A stretch of DNA of 64,000 nucleotides from assembly GCF_006496635.1 (NCBI RefSeq), contig NZ_CP022958.1, positions 2,976,001 through 3,040,000 on the forward strand, written 5' to 3'. This DNA is from Azoarcus sp. DD4. GTDB lineage: Bacteria > Pseudomonadota > Gammaproteobacteria > Burkholderiales > Rhodocyclaceae. Made by a program: the position numbers and the translations under genes. How positions within the stretch are numbered: the first letter of the stretch is position 1; the number at the start of each line of letters is the position of its first letter. The notes under the pieces were generated by a model. That model did no database searches and was not told the DNA's origin. It saw only the letters and a list, made by a program, of their open reading frames with translations. Below are positions 48,166 to 56,903 of the stretch, piece by piece.

Positions 48166-48984
48166 ATGCAAGAAAAACTGGTCCGCTCGATCTTCCTGTC
48201 CGACGTTCATCTCGGCACCCGCGGTTGCCAGGCAGAACGCCTGCTCGACTTCCTCCGGCATCACGACTCGGAATACCTTTACCTGGTCGGTGACATCGTC
48301 GATTTCTGGTCGATGAGCCGCAGCATCCATTGGTCGCCGGTACAGAACACCGTGGTCCAGAAAGTGCTCCGCCGCGCCCGCAAGGGTACGCAGGTCATCT
48401 TCGTCCCGGGTAACCACGACGAAGCCTTGCGCGAATACGCGGGCATCACCTTCGGCGACATCCGGCTCGAAACCGAGTGGGTACATCACACCGCCGACGG
48501 CCGCCGCTTCCTGCTGCTGCACGGCGATGAGTACGATCAGGTCACCCGCTACCATCGCTGGGTCGCAGTGCTCGGCGACGTTGCCTACAACGGGCTGGTC
48601 CGCATCAACACCTGGCTGTCGTGGTGGCGGCGACACCTCGGCATCTCGGGCTACTGGTCCCTCGCCGGCTACGCCAAGCGCAAGGTCAAGACGGCGGTCA
48701 GCTTCATTTTCGACTTCGAGGACTCGGTGATGCGCGGCGCGCGCGAACGCGACGTGGACGGCGTGATCTGCGGCCACATCCACTGGGCCGCGATCAAGGA
48801 AGTCGACGGACTCACCTACATCAACTGCGGCGACTGGGTCGACAGTTGCACCGCCATCGTCGAACACCTCGACGGCCGGCTCGAACTCATCGAATGGGGT
48901 GTCGGCCCCAACCCCCACCCCGCGACGACGGCAGGCGGTGCGCGCACCGAAGAAGAAAGCAGCGGCGTCGCGCTCTCGCCCTGA
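48166..48984 (+). CDS. LpxH-like metallophosphoesterase (UDP-2,3-diacylglucosamine diphosphatase family)
   Basis: A 272-residue calcineurin-like phosphoesterase. The metal-site motifs are all seen: FLSDVHLG (D-x-H), YLVGDIVDFW (GD), FVPGNHDEAL (GNHD), LLHGDEYDQV and CGHIHWAAI (GH-x-H). This LpxH-like subgroup often acts on UDP-diacylglucosamine in lipid A synthesis or on related diphosphates. It is not the short canonical LpxH, so the exact substrate is open. I use ATG 48166; a TTG ten codons earlier is possible. The C-terminus is a low-complexity tail (ATTAGGARTEEESSG). Confidence 0.87.
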   Translation: MQEKLVRSIFLSDVHLGTRGCQAERLLDFLRHHDSEYLYLVGDIVDFWSMSRSIHWSPVQNTVVQKVLRRARKGTQVIFVPGNHDEALREYAGITFGDIRLETEWVHHTADGRRFLLLHGDEYDQVTRYHRWVAVLGDVAYNGLVRINTWLSWWRRHLGISGYWSLAGYAKRKVKTAVSFIFDFEDSVMRGARERDVDGVICGHIHWAAIKEVDGLTYINCGDWVDSCTAIVEHLDGRLELIEWGVGPNPHPATTAGGARTEEESSGVALSP

Positions 48985-49134
48985 ATGGCTTTCCGGCCAG
49001 ACACTTAGGCTGAAAGCGCCGTCCGGCGGGGCCTGCGGCAAGGCCGCGTGCATACCCGCGGACACCCGGCGGGCGGATTGTCAGCGTCCACGCAGTCCAT
49101 TACGCTGCGCTCAACCGCACCCACAGGAGCCCAC

Positions 49135-49590
49135 ATGACGACATCCAGCGCGCCCGATTTCACGCTCGCCGCCACCGGCGGACAGAACGTCACGCTTTCG
49201 GCCCTCGTCGGCCAGAAGGTCGTGCTCTACTTCTACCCCAAGGACAACACCCCCGGCTGCACCAACGAAACCCGCGATTTCGGCACCCTCCACGCCGACT
49301 TCGCCGCGGCTGGCTGCAAGGTGTTCGGCATCTCGCGCGACAGCCTGAAGTCGCACGAGAACTTCAAGACCAAACTCGTACTGCCCTTCGAGCTGATCTC
49401 CGACCCCGAAGAAGCCGCCTGCAACGCCTTCGGCGTCATGAAGATGAAGAACATGTACGGCAAGCAGGTGCGTGGCATCGAACGTAGCACCTTCGTGCTC
49501 GCAGCGGATGGCAGCCTCGCGCGCGAATGGCGTGGCGTGAAGGTGCCCGGCCACGCCCAGGAAGTGCTCGCCTACGTCCAAACCCTCTGA
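49135..49590 (+). CDS. bcp: thioredoxin-dependent peroxiredoxin, Bcp/PrxQ type
   Basis: A 151-residue thiol peroxidase that reduces hydroperoxides. Peroxidatic C42 lies in YPKDNTPGCTNETRDF. E. coli Bcp has a resolving cysteine five residues later; here that position is an arginine or aspartate (CTNETRD), so C61 (AAGCKVFG) or another thiol must resolve, or the enzyme is 1-Cys. ISRDSLKSHENF and the RSTFVLAADG segment are typical. CAGGAG precedes the ATG at 49135; the longer in-frame extension has no support. It lies 22 bp before the PhoH gene. Confidence 0.93.
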   Translation: MTTSSAPDFTLAATGGQNVTLSALVGQKVVLYFYPKDNTPGCTNETRDFGTLHADFAAAGCKVFGISRDSLKSHENFKTKLVLPFELISDPEEAACNAFGVMKMKNMYGKQVRGIERSTFVLAADGSLAREWRGVKVPGHAQEVLAYVQTL

Positions 49591-49612
49591 ACATTGCCAA
49601 GGCGGACCGATC

Positions 49613-51064
49613 ATGCCAGCAGCCTCGAAGAAACCCGCCGCGACCAAGCCAGCGCCCCGCACGCCGCGCAAGCGTCCCGTAGCGGCCACCAAGCTGTTCG
49701 TGCTCGACACCAACGTGCTGATGCACGACCCGACCAGCCTCTACCGCTTCGAAGAGCACGACATCTACGTGCCGATCATGACGCTGGAGGAACTCGACAA
49801 TAACAAGAAGGGCATGAGCGAAGTCGCGCGCAATGCCCGGCAGGCCAGTCGGATGATGGACGAAATCGTCTCGTCCTCGCCCGACGGCATCGACACCGGC
49901 ATCCCGCTCAAGCTGCCCTCCCACGACCTCGCCACCGGCAAGCTCTTCCTGCAGACCGAAGCGATCAACGTGGTGCTGCCGGCGGCGCTCCCCACGGCCA
50001 AGGGCGACAACCAGATCCTCGCCGTGGTCATGTACCTGGCCGAGCGTCATCCCGACCGCCCGGTCATCCTCGTCTCGAAAGACATCAACATGCGCATCAA
50101 GGCCCGCGCGCTGGGTCTGGCCGCGCAGGACTACTTCAACGACAAGGTGCTGGAGGACACCGACCTCCTCTACACCGGCACCCGCGAACTCGCTGTAAAT
50201 TTCTGGGATGCCAACGGCAAGGGCATGGAGTCGTGGAAGAACGACGGTCATACCTATTACCGCCTGTCCGGCCCGGACACGCCGAACCTTCTGGTCAACG
50301 AGTTCCTGTTCCAGGACGGCGACCGTCCGCTCGAAGCCTGGGTCAAGGAAAAGGCCGGCCGCAGCGTGGTACTGGAAACGCTGACCGACTACGGCCATCA
50401 GAAGAACAACGTGTGGGGCATCACCGCCCGCAACCGCGAACAGAACTTCGCGCTCAACCTCCTCATGAACCCGGAGATCGACTTCGTCACCCTGCTCGGC
50501 CAGGCCGGTACCGGCAAGACGCTGCTGACGCTCGCGGCCAGTCTCACCCAGGTGCTGGAGACCAAGCGCTACTCCGAGATCATCATGACCCGGGTGACGG
50601 TGCCGGTAGGCGAGGACATCGGCTTTCTGCCCGGCACGGAGGAAGAGAAGATGGCGCCGTGGATGGGGGCGCTCGAGGACAACCTCGACGTACTCAACGG
50701 CACCACGGGCGAAGGCGGCGACTGGGGCCGTGCCGCCACGCGCGACCTTATCCGCAGCAGGATCAAGATCAAGAGCCTCAACTTCATGCGCGGACGCACC
50801 TTCATCAACAAGTTCCTCATCATCGACGAAGCGCAAAACCTCACGCCCAAGCAGATGAAGACCTTGATCACCCGCGCCGGTCCGGGCACCAAGGTGGTCT
50901 GCCTCGGCAACATCGCCCAGATCGACACGCCTTACCTGACCGAAGGCTCCTCGGGTCTGACCTTCGCCGTAGATCGATTCAAGGGTTGGCCGCACTCCGG
51001 CCACATTACCCTCCAACGCGGCGAACGTTCGCGATTGGCAGACCACGCCGCCGAGGTACTCTGA
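49613..51064 (+). CDS. PIN-PhoH fusion ATPase (PhoH2/YlaK type)
   Basis: A 483-residue two-domain protein. After a basic Ala/Pro/Lys leader, an N-terminal PIN RNase domain starts at FVLDTNVLMHDP with acidic residues through about 150. A C-terminal PhoH ATPase has Walker A GQAGTGKTLL and Walker B FLIIDEAQNLTPKQ. Such PhoH2 proteins are RNA helicase/RNase enzymes, unlike the single-domain PhoH beside ybeY. It may be cotranscribed with bcp. A strong terminator follows 28 bp after the stop. Confidence 0.94.
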   Translation: MPAASKKPAATKPAPRTPRKRPVAATKLFVLDTNVLMHDPTSLYRFEEHDIYVPIMTLEELDNNKKGMSEVARNARQASRMMDEIVSSSPDGIDTGIPLKLPSHDLATGKLFLQTEAINVVLPAALPTAKGDNQILAVVMYLAERHPDRPVILVSKDINMRIKARALGLAAQDYFNDKVLEDTDLLYTGTRELAVNFWDANGKGMESWKNDGHTYYRLSGPDTPNLLVNEFLFQDGDRPLEAWVKEKAGRSVVLETLTDYGHQKNNVWGITARNREQNFALNLLMNPEIDFVTLLGQAGTGKTLLTLAASLTQVLETKRYSEIIMTRVTVPVGEDIGFLPGTEEEKMAPWMGALEDNLDVLNGTTGEGGDWGRAATRDLIRSRIKIKSLNFMRGRTFINKFLIIDEAQNLTPKQMKTLITRAGPGTKVVCLGNIAQIDTPYLTEGSSGLTFAVDRFKGWPHSGHITLQRGERSRLADHAAEVL

Positions 51065-51092
51065 CCCAAGCCGCTCATACCATGCAAACAGA

Positions 51093-51119
51093 AGCCCGGC
51101 CATGACGCCGGGCTTTTTT
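51093..51119 (+). terminator. Rho-independent terminator after phoH2
   Basis: AGCCCGGC, loop CATGAC, GCCGGGCT, then six T. A clear intrinsic terminator on the plus strand. Confidence 0.93.
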
Positions 51120-51182
51120 ATCCTCCGAATGGATTTCCCGGATCGACGAGATTTCTACCGCAGGAAATGAATCTGCAATGTC

Positions 51183-51211
51183 CTGCATATAACAATCGCT
51201 TATCCCATAAT
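51183..51211 (+). promoter_or_regulatory. candidate sigma-70 promoter of the PAS chemoreceptor
   Basis: CTGCAT, 17-bp spacer, CATAAT, within an AT-rich part of a 296-bp gene-free stretch (51065-51360). The start codon is 150 bp downstream, leaving a long leader of about 140 nt in which I see no recognised riboswitch. No flagellar sigma-28 motif was found. Confidence 0.4.
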
Positions 51212-51360
51212 ACTTTCGTTGAATTCCGCAGTTCCCCGTCCCTGACGTATCATTCGCGAATCCTTATAGAGATGGGGAGTCGCGCGAGCAGACAAGCTGC
51301 TCCCGCCCATCCTCACGATCACGGAAGGCATTAGCCACGCAACCGGAGCCAAGCCCCCCG

Positions 51361-52980
51361 ATGACCCAGCGCGTCAAGAACAACAATATTGAAAATCGCG
51401 CCCGCGTTTCCAATTCGCCCTGCGAGCGTTTTCTTCAGGCCGGCCGTCCCATCGTCACCAAGACGGATCTGCAGGGACGCATCACCTACGCAAACCCCGC
51501 TTTCGTCGCCATCAGCGGATTTACCCGCGACGAACTGATCGGCGCCAATCACAACATCGTCCGCCATCCCGACATGCCGGCCGCTGCCTTTGCCGATCTC
51601 TGGCGTACCGTCGAGGCCGGGCAGCCCTGGCGCGGCATCGTCAAGAACCGGGCGAAGAATGGCGACTTCTACTGGGTCGACGCCTACGTCACCCCGCTCA
51701 CCGAGAACGGCCGGCGGGTCGGCTACATGTCGGTCCGTACGCCCCCTTCGATCGATCGCCGGGAACGCGCCGATGCGCTTTACCGGGATCTGCAGGCCGG
51801 CCAGGGCAACCTGCCCTCAACGCCGCTGTCCAGCGGCCGTCCGCTTTCGACCTTGAACGCCTGCGGCCTCGCCCTTGTGGCTGCGCTCGGCGCAGGCGCG
51901 GCCTACAGCGACGGCTACCTGCGCGTCGGTCTGCTGCTGGCCATGGTCGTGACCGCCGCAATCCTCTGGATGCTCCTCAAGCAGAGCGTGGAATCGCCGA
52001 TCCGCGGCCTGATCGACCTGCTCAACGACATCTCGGAAGGACGCCTCAACGGCGAGCCGCCGCAAGAGGGCTGCCGCGAATTGCGGGCGCTCGGCAGTGC
52101 GGTCATGTCCATGCAGGTCAGCCTGCGCGCACTCATCGGCGACGTGGTCGCCTCGGCTGCCGACACCGCGCGCGAAGCCTCCCAGCTCCACGCCAGCGCA
52201 CGCAGACTCCAGCAGGGTTCGCACGAGCAGGCGGATCAGGTGGCTTCGTCGGCTTCGGCGATGCAGCAACTCGCGGTATCGGTCAGCGAAATCGCCAACA
52301 CCACCGACAACAGTGCCGAACAGGCCCGCAACGCCCAGAAGATCACCGCGGACGGGCAGCAGAACATGGCGACCGCCGCCGAATCCACCCACCGGGTCGT
52401 CAGCGCGGTCGAAGATAACCACCGCATGCTCGAGGCGCTGTCCCAATCCGTCGAGAAGATCGGCGCCGTCGCCTCCGCCATCAGCGAAATCGCCAAGCGC
52501 ACCAATCTGCTGGCACTCAATGCCGCGATCGAAGCCGCACGCGCCGGCGAACAGGGACGCGGATTCGCCGTGGTGGCGGGCGAAGTCACCGAGCTCGCGA
52601 GCCAGACCCAGCACAGCACCGAAGACATCGCCCGACTGATCGCCGAGATTTCCGAGCGCAAGGGCAGCGTGATCACCACCATGCACACACTGCAGCACGG
52701 CGTGAGCGGCAGCGTCGCGACGATCCGCACGGTGGCCGACGAACTCGATCTCATCTCGCAGGCCAACAATGCCGTCGCAGCCAATTCGGAGGACATCCGC
52801 CACATGCTGCGTCAGCAGGAGCAGGCCTCCTCCGAGGTGGCGAACATCATGGAGCGGATGAGCGGCCTGACCGACAGCAACCTCGACGCGGTGGCCGGCA
52901 TCGAACAGGCAGCAGCCTCGCTCGAATCCACCGCCCACGAACTCCAGCTGCTGGTCGCCCATTTCGAAGCGCGTCTCTGA
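51361..52980 (+). CDS. PAS-domain chemoreceptor (Aer-like)
   Basis: A 539-residue methyl-accepting protein with an N-terminal cytoplasmic PAS domain (about 25-120; TKTDLQGRITYANPAFVAIS, then NGDFYWVDAYVTPL) of the Aer type. Two short transmembrane helices (about 165-203) and a signalling coil follow, with tip EIAKRTNLLALNAAIEAARA. Aer receptors bind FAD and sense redox or oxygen. The WR/NH/FYW pattern fits FAD-binding PAS, but binding is inferred. It is not in a che cluster. The next gene is an HD-GYP phosphodiesterase 73 bp downstream. Confidence 0.92.
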   Translation: MTQRVKNNNIENRARVSNSPCERFLQAGRPIVTKTDLQGRITYANPAFVAISGFTRDELIGANHNIVRHPDMPAAAFADLWRTVEAGQPWRGIVKNRAKNGDFYWVDAYVTPLTENGRRVGYMSVRTPPSIDRRERADALYRDLQAGQGNLPSTPLSSGRPLSTLNACGLALVAALGAGAAYSDGYLRVGLLLAMVVTAAILWMLLKQSVESPIRGLIDLLNDISEGRLNGEPPQEGCRELRALGSAVMSMQVSLRALIGDVVASAADTAREASQLHASARRLQQGSHEQADQVASSASAMQQLAVSVSEIANTTDNSAEQARNAQKITADGQQNMATAAESTHRVVSAVEDNHRMLEALSQSVEKIGAVASAISEIAKRTNLLALNAAIEAARAGEQGRGFAVVAGEVTELASQTQHSTEDIARLIAEISERKGSVITTMHTLQHGVSGSVATIRTVADELDLISQANNAVAANSEDIRHMLRQQEQASSEVANIMERMSGLTDSNLDAVAGIEQAAASLESTAHELQLLVAHFEARL

Positions 52981-53053
52981 GCCGCTCCGGCAAGCCGCAG
53001 ATCACCTTGAGCGCGCGCTCAGCAGACCGCCTACCCTAGACACCACGCCCACG

Positions 53054-54199
53054 ATGACGGCCCACTTCATCCCTCCCGCGCCGGTCGCGCCGACCCGGGA
53101 AAACCTCTCTGCCCGCCTGCAGGATCTGCACGCCATCATCGCCACCCGCCATCCGGAAATCCACCGTATCGCGCTGGCGACTTACGATGCGGATACCGAC
53201 ATGCTGAAAACCTTCATCAACAGCACCTACGGCCAGAGCGAACCGTTCACGAGATACGAGACACGGCTGAGTCAGGTACCCTCGCTCTTGCGACTGGCGC
53301 GAAGCGGGGAAAAACGCATTCTGCAGAACCTGCCCGACAACATTGCCGACAACGCCAGACCGCACAGCAGCTGGCTGATTTCTGCCGGTTTCCATAGCAG
53401 CTACACGGTACCGATTTTCCACGGCGATCATTTCGTCGGCTTCCTGTTCTTCGACGCCAACCGGGCCAACGCCTTCACGGACGAAGTCCTTCGCTATCTC
53501 GACCTGGTCGGCTACCTGGCCGCGCAGATGTATCTCTCGGGCCTGGTCGCGGTCCGCACGCTGATAGGCACCGTCGAGGTGGCCCGCAGCCTCACCCGCA
53601 TCCGCGACATCGAAACCGGCCATCATCTCGACCGGATCGCCCACTACACGCGCATCATCACCCGGGGCCTGGCCGACATCGCGGAACTCGACGACGAATT
53701 CATCGAACATGTATTCCTGTTCGCCCCGCTCCACGACATCGGCAAGATCGGCGTCCCCGACAGCATCCTGCAGAAACCCGGCCCGCTCACCGCGGAAGAG
53801 CGCAAGGTCATGCAGGGGCATGTCGAACTCGGCGTCACGGTGTTCGACCGCATGATCCAGGACATCGGCCTTGCCGGCGACCGTGCCGTGACCATCATGC
53901 GCAACATCATCGCCTACCACCACGAGGCGCTCGACGGAAGCGGCTACCCCTATGGCCTGTCCGGCGAGCAGATCCCACTTGAAGCCCGCATCGTTGCCAT
54001 TGCGGACGTGTTCGATGCGCTCACCAGCGAGCGCCCCTACAAGCCGCGCTGGCCTAATGAAGCCGCCTTCGCCGAGCTGTCTGCGATGGCCGAACGTGGC
54101 AAGCTCGATACCGACTGCGTACGCGCATTCCTGCTGAACACCGCGTTGGTGGAAGAAACCCAGGCCAGATTCGCGGAAAACCTCAACCCCGCCTTCTGA
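53054..54199 (+). CDS. cyclic-di-GMP phosphodiesterase, GAF-like plus HD-GYP
   Basis: A 381-residue protein. The N-terminal part (about 20-170) looks like a GAF domain (FHSSYTVPIFHGDHFVGFLF). The C-terminal HD-GYP domain has all key motifs: HHLDRIAHYTRII, the HD pair in FAPLHDIGKIGVPDS, and HHEALDGSGYPYGLSGEQIP. HD-GYP enzymes hydrolyse cyclic di-GMP. A GYP triplet is present in the form GSGYP. Its place next to a PAS chemoreceptor suggests control of motility in response to redox, but this is context only. Confidence 0.92.
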   Translation: MTAHFIPPAPVAPTRENLSARLQDLHAIIATRHPEIHRIALATYDADTDMLKTFINSTYGQSEPFTRYETRLSQVPSLLRLARSGEKRILQNLPDNIADNARPHSSWLISAGFHSSYTVPIFHGDHFVGFLFFDANRANAFTDEVLRYLDLVGYLAAQMYLSGLVAVRTLIGTVEVARSLTRIRDIETGHHLDRIAHYTRIITRGLADIAELDDEFIEHVFLFAPLHDIGKIGVPDSILQKPGPLTAEERKVMQGHVELGVTVFDRMIQDIGLAGDRAVTIMRNIIAYHHEALDGSGYPYGLSGEQIPLEARIVAIADVFDALTSERPYKPRWPNEAAFAELSAMAERGKLDTDCVRAFLLNTALVEETQARFAENLNPAF

Positions 54200-54247
54200 A
54201 ATGTTGCTCCGTCCGCCGTCGCGCCTGCCGTAGCCCCGACCTGCCCC

Positions 54248-54253
54248 TATAAT
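54248..54253 (+). promoter_or_regulatory. candidate -10 element of DUF294 gene
   Basis: TATAAT, 34 nt before the DUF294 start. The -35 at 17 bp reads CTGCCG, three of six matches. The element is within the 82-bp gap after the HD-GYP gene. Confidence 0.45.
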
Positions 54254-54281
54254 TGGGCCGACATCATTTTCAGGCCGCCCC

Positions 54282-56180
54282 ATGACTGCTGCAGCCCAGG
54301 AACTGCTGGTCGGAGCAAGCTCCGATTTTCTCAGACGCTTCTCGCCCTTCAATCGCATGGAGCCGGAAGCACTGGCCTTCCTGGCGCAGCATGCGGTCCT
54401 CGCCTTCCATCCGCGCGGCAGCGAGATCCTCACCCCCGAAATGGGGCAGGCCCGGCAGTTCTTCATCATCCAGCGCGGCAAGGTTCAGGCCCGCCAAGCG
54501 GGCGCCGCCACGGTCACCGAGTACGCCAGCATGACACTCGGCCCTGGCGAATGCTTCCCGATCGGGGCAATTTCGGCCCAGCGGCCTTCGACCAATGCCT
54601 ACGTCGCGGTGGAGGACAGCTTCTGCTTCCAGATCGACGCCGATCAGTTCCTTCAACTGATGCAGATGAGTCCGGTGTTCCATCTGTTCTGCACCCAGTA
54701 CATCGCCAGCCTGCTCAACCAGTCACGCCAGCAACTGCAGACCACCTTCGCCCAGCGCGCAGCCGAACAGCAGACGATGACGACGCCGCTCGGTCAGCTG
54801 ATAAAGAAGACACCGATCTGCGTCGGACCGGATGCAGCCACCCGCAGCGCGCTCGAAGCCATGGCGGAACACGACATCGGCTGCATCGTGGTGGTCGACG
54901 ACAAACAGCGACCGCTCGGCATCCTCACACAGAGCGACCTGTTGCCGCGGGTCGTCCTCGTCGGTTTCGATCTGGCTCGCCCGATCAACGAGGTCATGAC
55001 CGCCAATCCACATCAGCTGCCGGCCACCGCATCCGCGTACGACGCCGCGCTGGAGATGGCGACCCACGGCGTCCGCCACCTGCTGGTCATCGACAGCGAG
55101 GGCAAGCTGAAAGGCGTGGTATCCGAACGCGACCTCTTCTCGCTGCAGCGCATCAGTCTGCGCCAGATCCGCGCCGGCATCGAGAGCGCGAACGACGTCG
55201 AATCCCTGCAACGCGCCAGCAGGGACATCCGTCACCTCGCCCTCAACCTTATCGCCCAGGGCATCGGTGCCGAACAACTCACCCAGTTCATCTCCGCTCT
55301 CAACGACGCCCTTACCCGCCGCATCATCGATCTCGCGCTCGATCATCACGATCTCTATGGCATCGATTTCGCATGGATGGCGTTCGGATCCGAGGGACGG
55401 CACGAGCAGACGCTATCCACCGACCAGGATAACGGCATCATCTGGCAGTGCCCGGAACTCCAGGACGCGGAGGCCGTACGTGCCCGGCTGATCCGCTTCG
55501 GCCGTGAGGTGAACGAGAGCCTCGCCGCCTGCGGCTTCCCACTGTGCAAGGGCAACATCATGGCGAGCAATCCGGAGCTCTGCCTGACCTTGGACGAATG
55601 GCAATCCAGATTCGGCGACTGGATACGCGAACCCGACCCGCAGGCCCTGCTCAACGCCTCCATCTTCTTCGATTTCCGTGTGCTGTACGGCAACGAGCGG
55701 CTGGGCGACCAGTTGCGACTCTGGCTCAACCGCAGTGCAAGAATGAATTCCGCCTTCCTGCGCATGATGGCGAGCAATGCCTTACAGGTCGCGCCGCCGC
55801 TGGGCCGCATTCGCGACTTCGTCGTCGAGGACGACAACAGCATCGACCTCAAGAAATCCGGCGCCCGCCTGTTCGTGGATGCGGCCCGCATCGTGGCGCT
55901 GCGCACCGGCGTCGAATCGAGCAGCACCGTGCAGCGCCTGCGCCAGTCCGCCACCCGGATGGGCGTACCGGTCGACGAAGTGTCCGCCATCATCGACGGA
56001 TTTCATTTCATCCAGTTGCTGCGGCTGCGTTCCCAGCACCTTGAAACCGAGCACGACTCGCCCGGCGACAACAAGCTGAACCCCGACACCCTGAACGAAC
56101 TCGATCGCCGCATCCTCAAGGAAGCCTTTCGTCAGGCCCGCAAGCTGCAACTGCGACTGAAGCTGGACTACCAGCTATGA
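54282..56180 (+). CDS. cNMP-binding/CBS/DUF294 nucleotidyltransferase-like protein
   Basis: A 632-residue signalling protein. In order: a cyclic-nucleotide-binding-like domain (about 15-140), two CBS domains (about 160-290, LEAMAEHDIGCIVVVDDKQR and MATHGVRHLLVIDSEGKL), a DUF294 putative nucleotidyltransferase (FAWMAFGSEGRHEQTLSTDQ with GS-x-G-R and D-x-D) and DUF294-C. The nucleotidyltransferase is related to GlnD and to protein-modifying enzymes; its substrate is unknown. Translation is coupled to the downstream exonuclease-like gene, which starts by ATGA in its stop. The pair recurs in other bacteria. Confidence 0.9.
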   Translation: MTAAAQELLVGASSDFLRRFSPFNRMEPEALAFLAQHAVLAFHPRGSEILTPEMGQARQFFIIQRGKVQARQAGAATVTEYASMTLGPGECFPIGAISAQRPSTNAYVAVEDSFCFQIDADQFLQLMQMSPVFHLFCTQYIASLLNQSRQQLQTTFAQRAAEQQTMTTPLGQLIKKTPICVGPDAATRSALEAMAEHDIGCIVVVDDKQRPLGILTQSDLLPRVVLVGFDLARPINEVMTANPHQLPATASAYDAALEMATHGVRHLLVIDSEGKLKGVVSERDLFSLQRISLRQIRAGIESANDVESLQRASRDIRHLALNLIAQGIGAEQLTQFISALNDALTRRIIDLALDHHDLYGIDFAWMAFGSEGRHEQTLSTDQDNGIIWQCPELQDAEAVRARLIRFGREVNESLAACGFPLCKGNIMASNPELCLTLDEWQSRFGDWIREPDPQALLNASIFFDFRVLYGNERLGDQLRLWLNRSARMNSAFLRMMASNALQVAPPLGRIRDFVVEDDNSIDLKKSGARLFVDAARIVALRTGVESSSTVQRLRQSATRMGVPVDEVSAIIDGFHFIQLLRLRSQHLETEHDSPGDNKLNPDTLNELDRRILKEAFRQARKLQLRLKLDYQL

Positions 56181-56821
56181 ACTGGCTCACTCGCCTGATC
56201 TCCAGCAGGGGCAGTGATCTCGGTCTCAGCGACGCACAGGTCGATGCACTGCGCGAGTGGCAGGCCATTGCCGAACCCGACCCGGCACGGCCCCATTTCG
56301 AGACCCGCTACACGGTACTCAACACCGAAGCCACCGGGCTCGATCTCGACAAAGACAGGCTGCTTGCGGTCGGTGCGATAGCGGTAGACAACGGTCGTTT
56401 CAGCGCGAGCAGCGGCTTTTATGCCGAGCTTCTTCCGTCGCCCGCCACAACGTTGATCGACCTGTTGCGCTTCATCGGCAAAGGGCCTGTGGTTGTATTC
56501 AATGCCGGTTTCAACCGAGTGATGCTGGAGCGTGCCTTGCTCGACACGCTGGGCATCACGCCGCCATGGTTGTGGCTGGACCTTCGCGTCCTGCTGCCGG
56601 CGCTTTTTCCAGAGCGTATCGACGCGCCCGTCCGCCTGGCCGACTGGATGCAGGAATTCGACATCGAGACCTTCCAGCGCCATCACGCGCTCGGCGACTG
56701 CTGGGCGATCGCGCAGCTCTTCCTCGCCATGCAATCCAGGGCCTTGGCGCAAGGAGCGCTTCATGCACGTGCCCTCTCAGACATCGAACGCGCCCGGCGG
56801 CAGCTCTGGCGCCAGCCATGA
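56177..56821 (+). CDS. DnaQ-like 3'-5' exonuclease with degenerate active site
   Basis: A 214-residue DnaQ-fold protein coupled to the DUF294 gene by ATGA overlap. Expected DEDDh residues are only partly kept. The first motif reads VLNTEATGLD, with N49 in place of the first aspartate, and E51 kept. The second motif FNAGFNRVML has N113 in place of the second aspartate. The third motif HHALGDCWA keeps H169 and D174. Loss of two metal ligands suggests low or no exonuclease activity, perhaps a nucleic acid or nucleotide binder for its partner. Sequencing or assembly error at two separate codons is unlikely. Confidence 0.8.
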   Translation: MNWLTRLISSRGSDLGLSDAQVDALREWQAIAEPDPARPHFETRYTVLNTEATGLDLDKDRLLAVGAIAVDNGRFSASSGFYAELLPSPATTLIDLLRFIGKGPVVVFNAGFNRVMLERALLDTLGITPPWLWLDLRVLLPALFPERIDAPVRLADWMQEFDIETFQRHHALGDCWAIAQLFLAMQSRALAQGALHARALSDIERARRQLWRQP

Positions 56822-56903
56822 CAAAGCCTGCCCGACGCTGCGCCGTGTTTTCGCAATTGGACGGATTTTCCATTGCAATCCGTCGTTTACAGCGTACTCA
56901 TCC

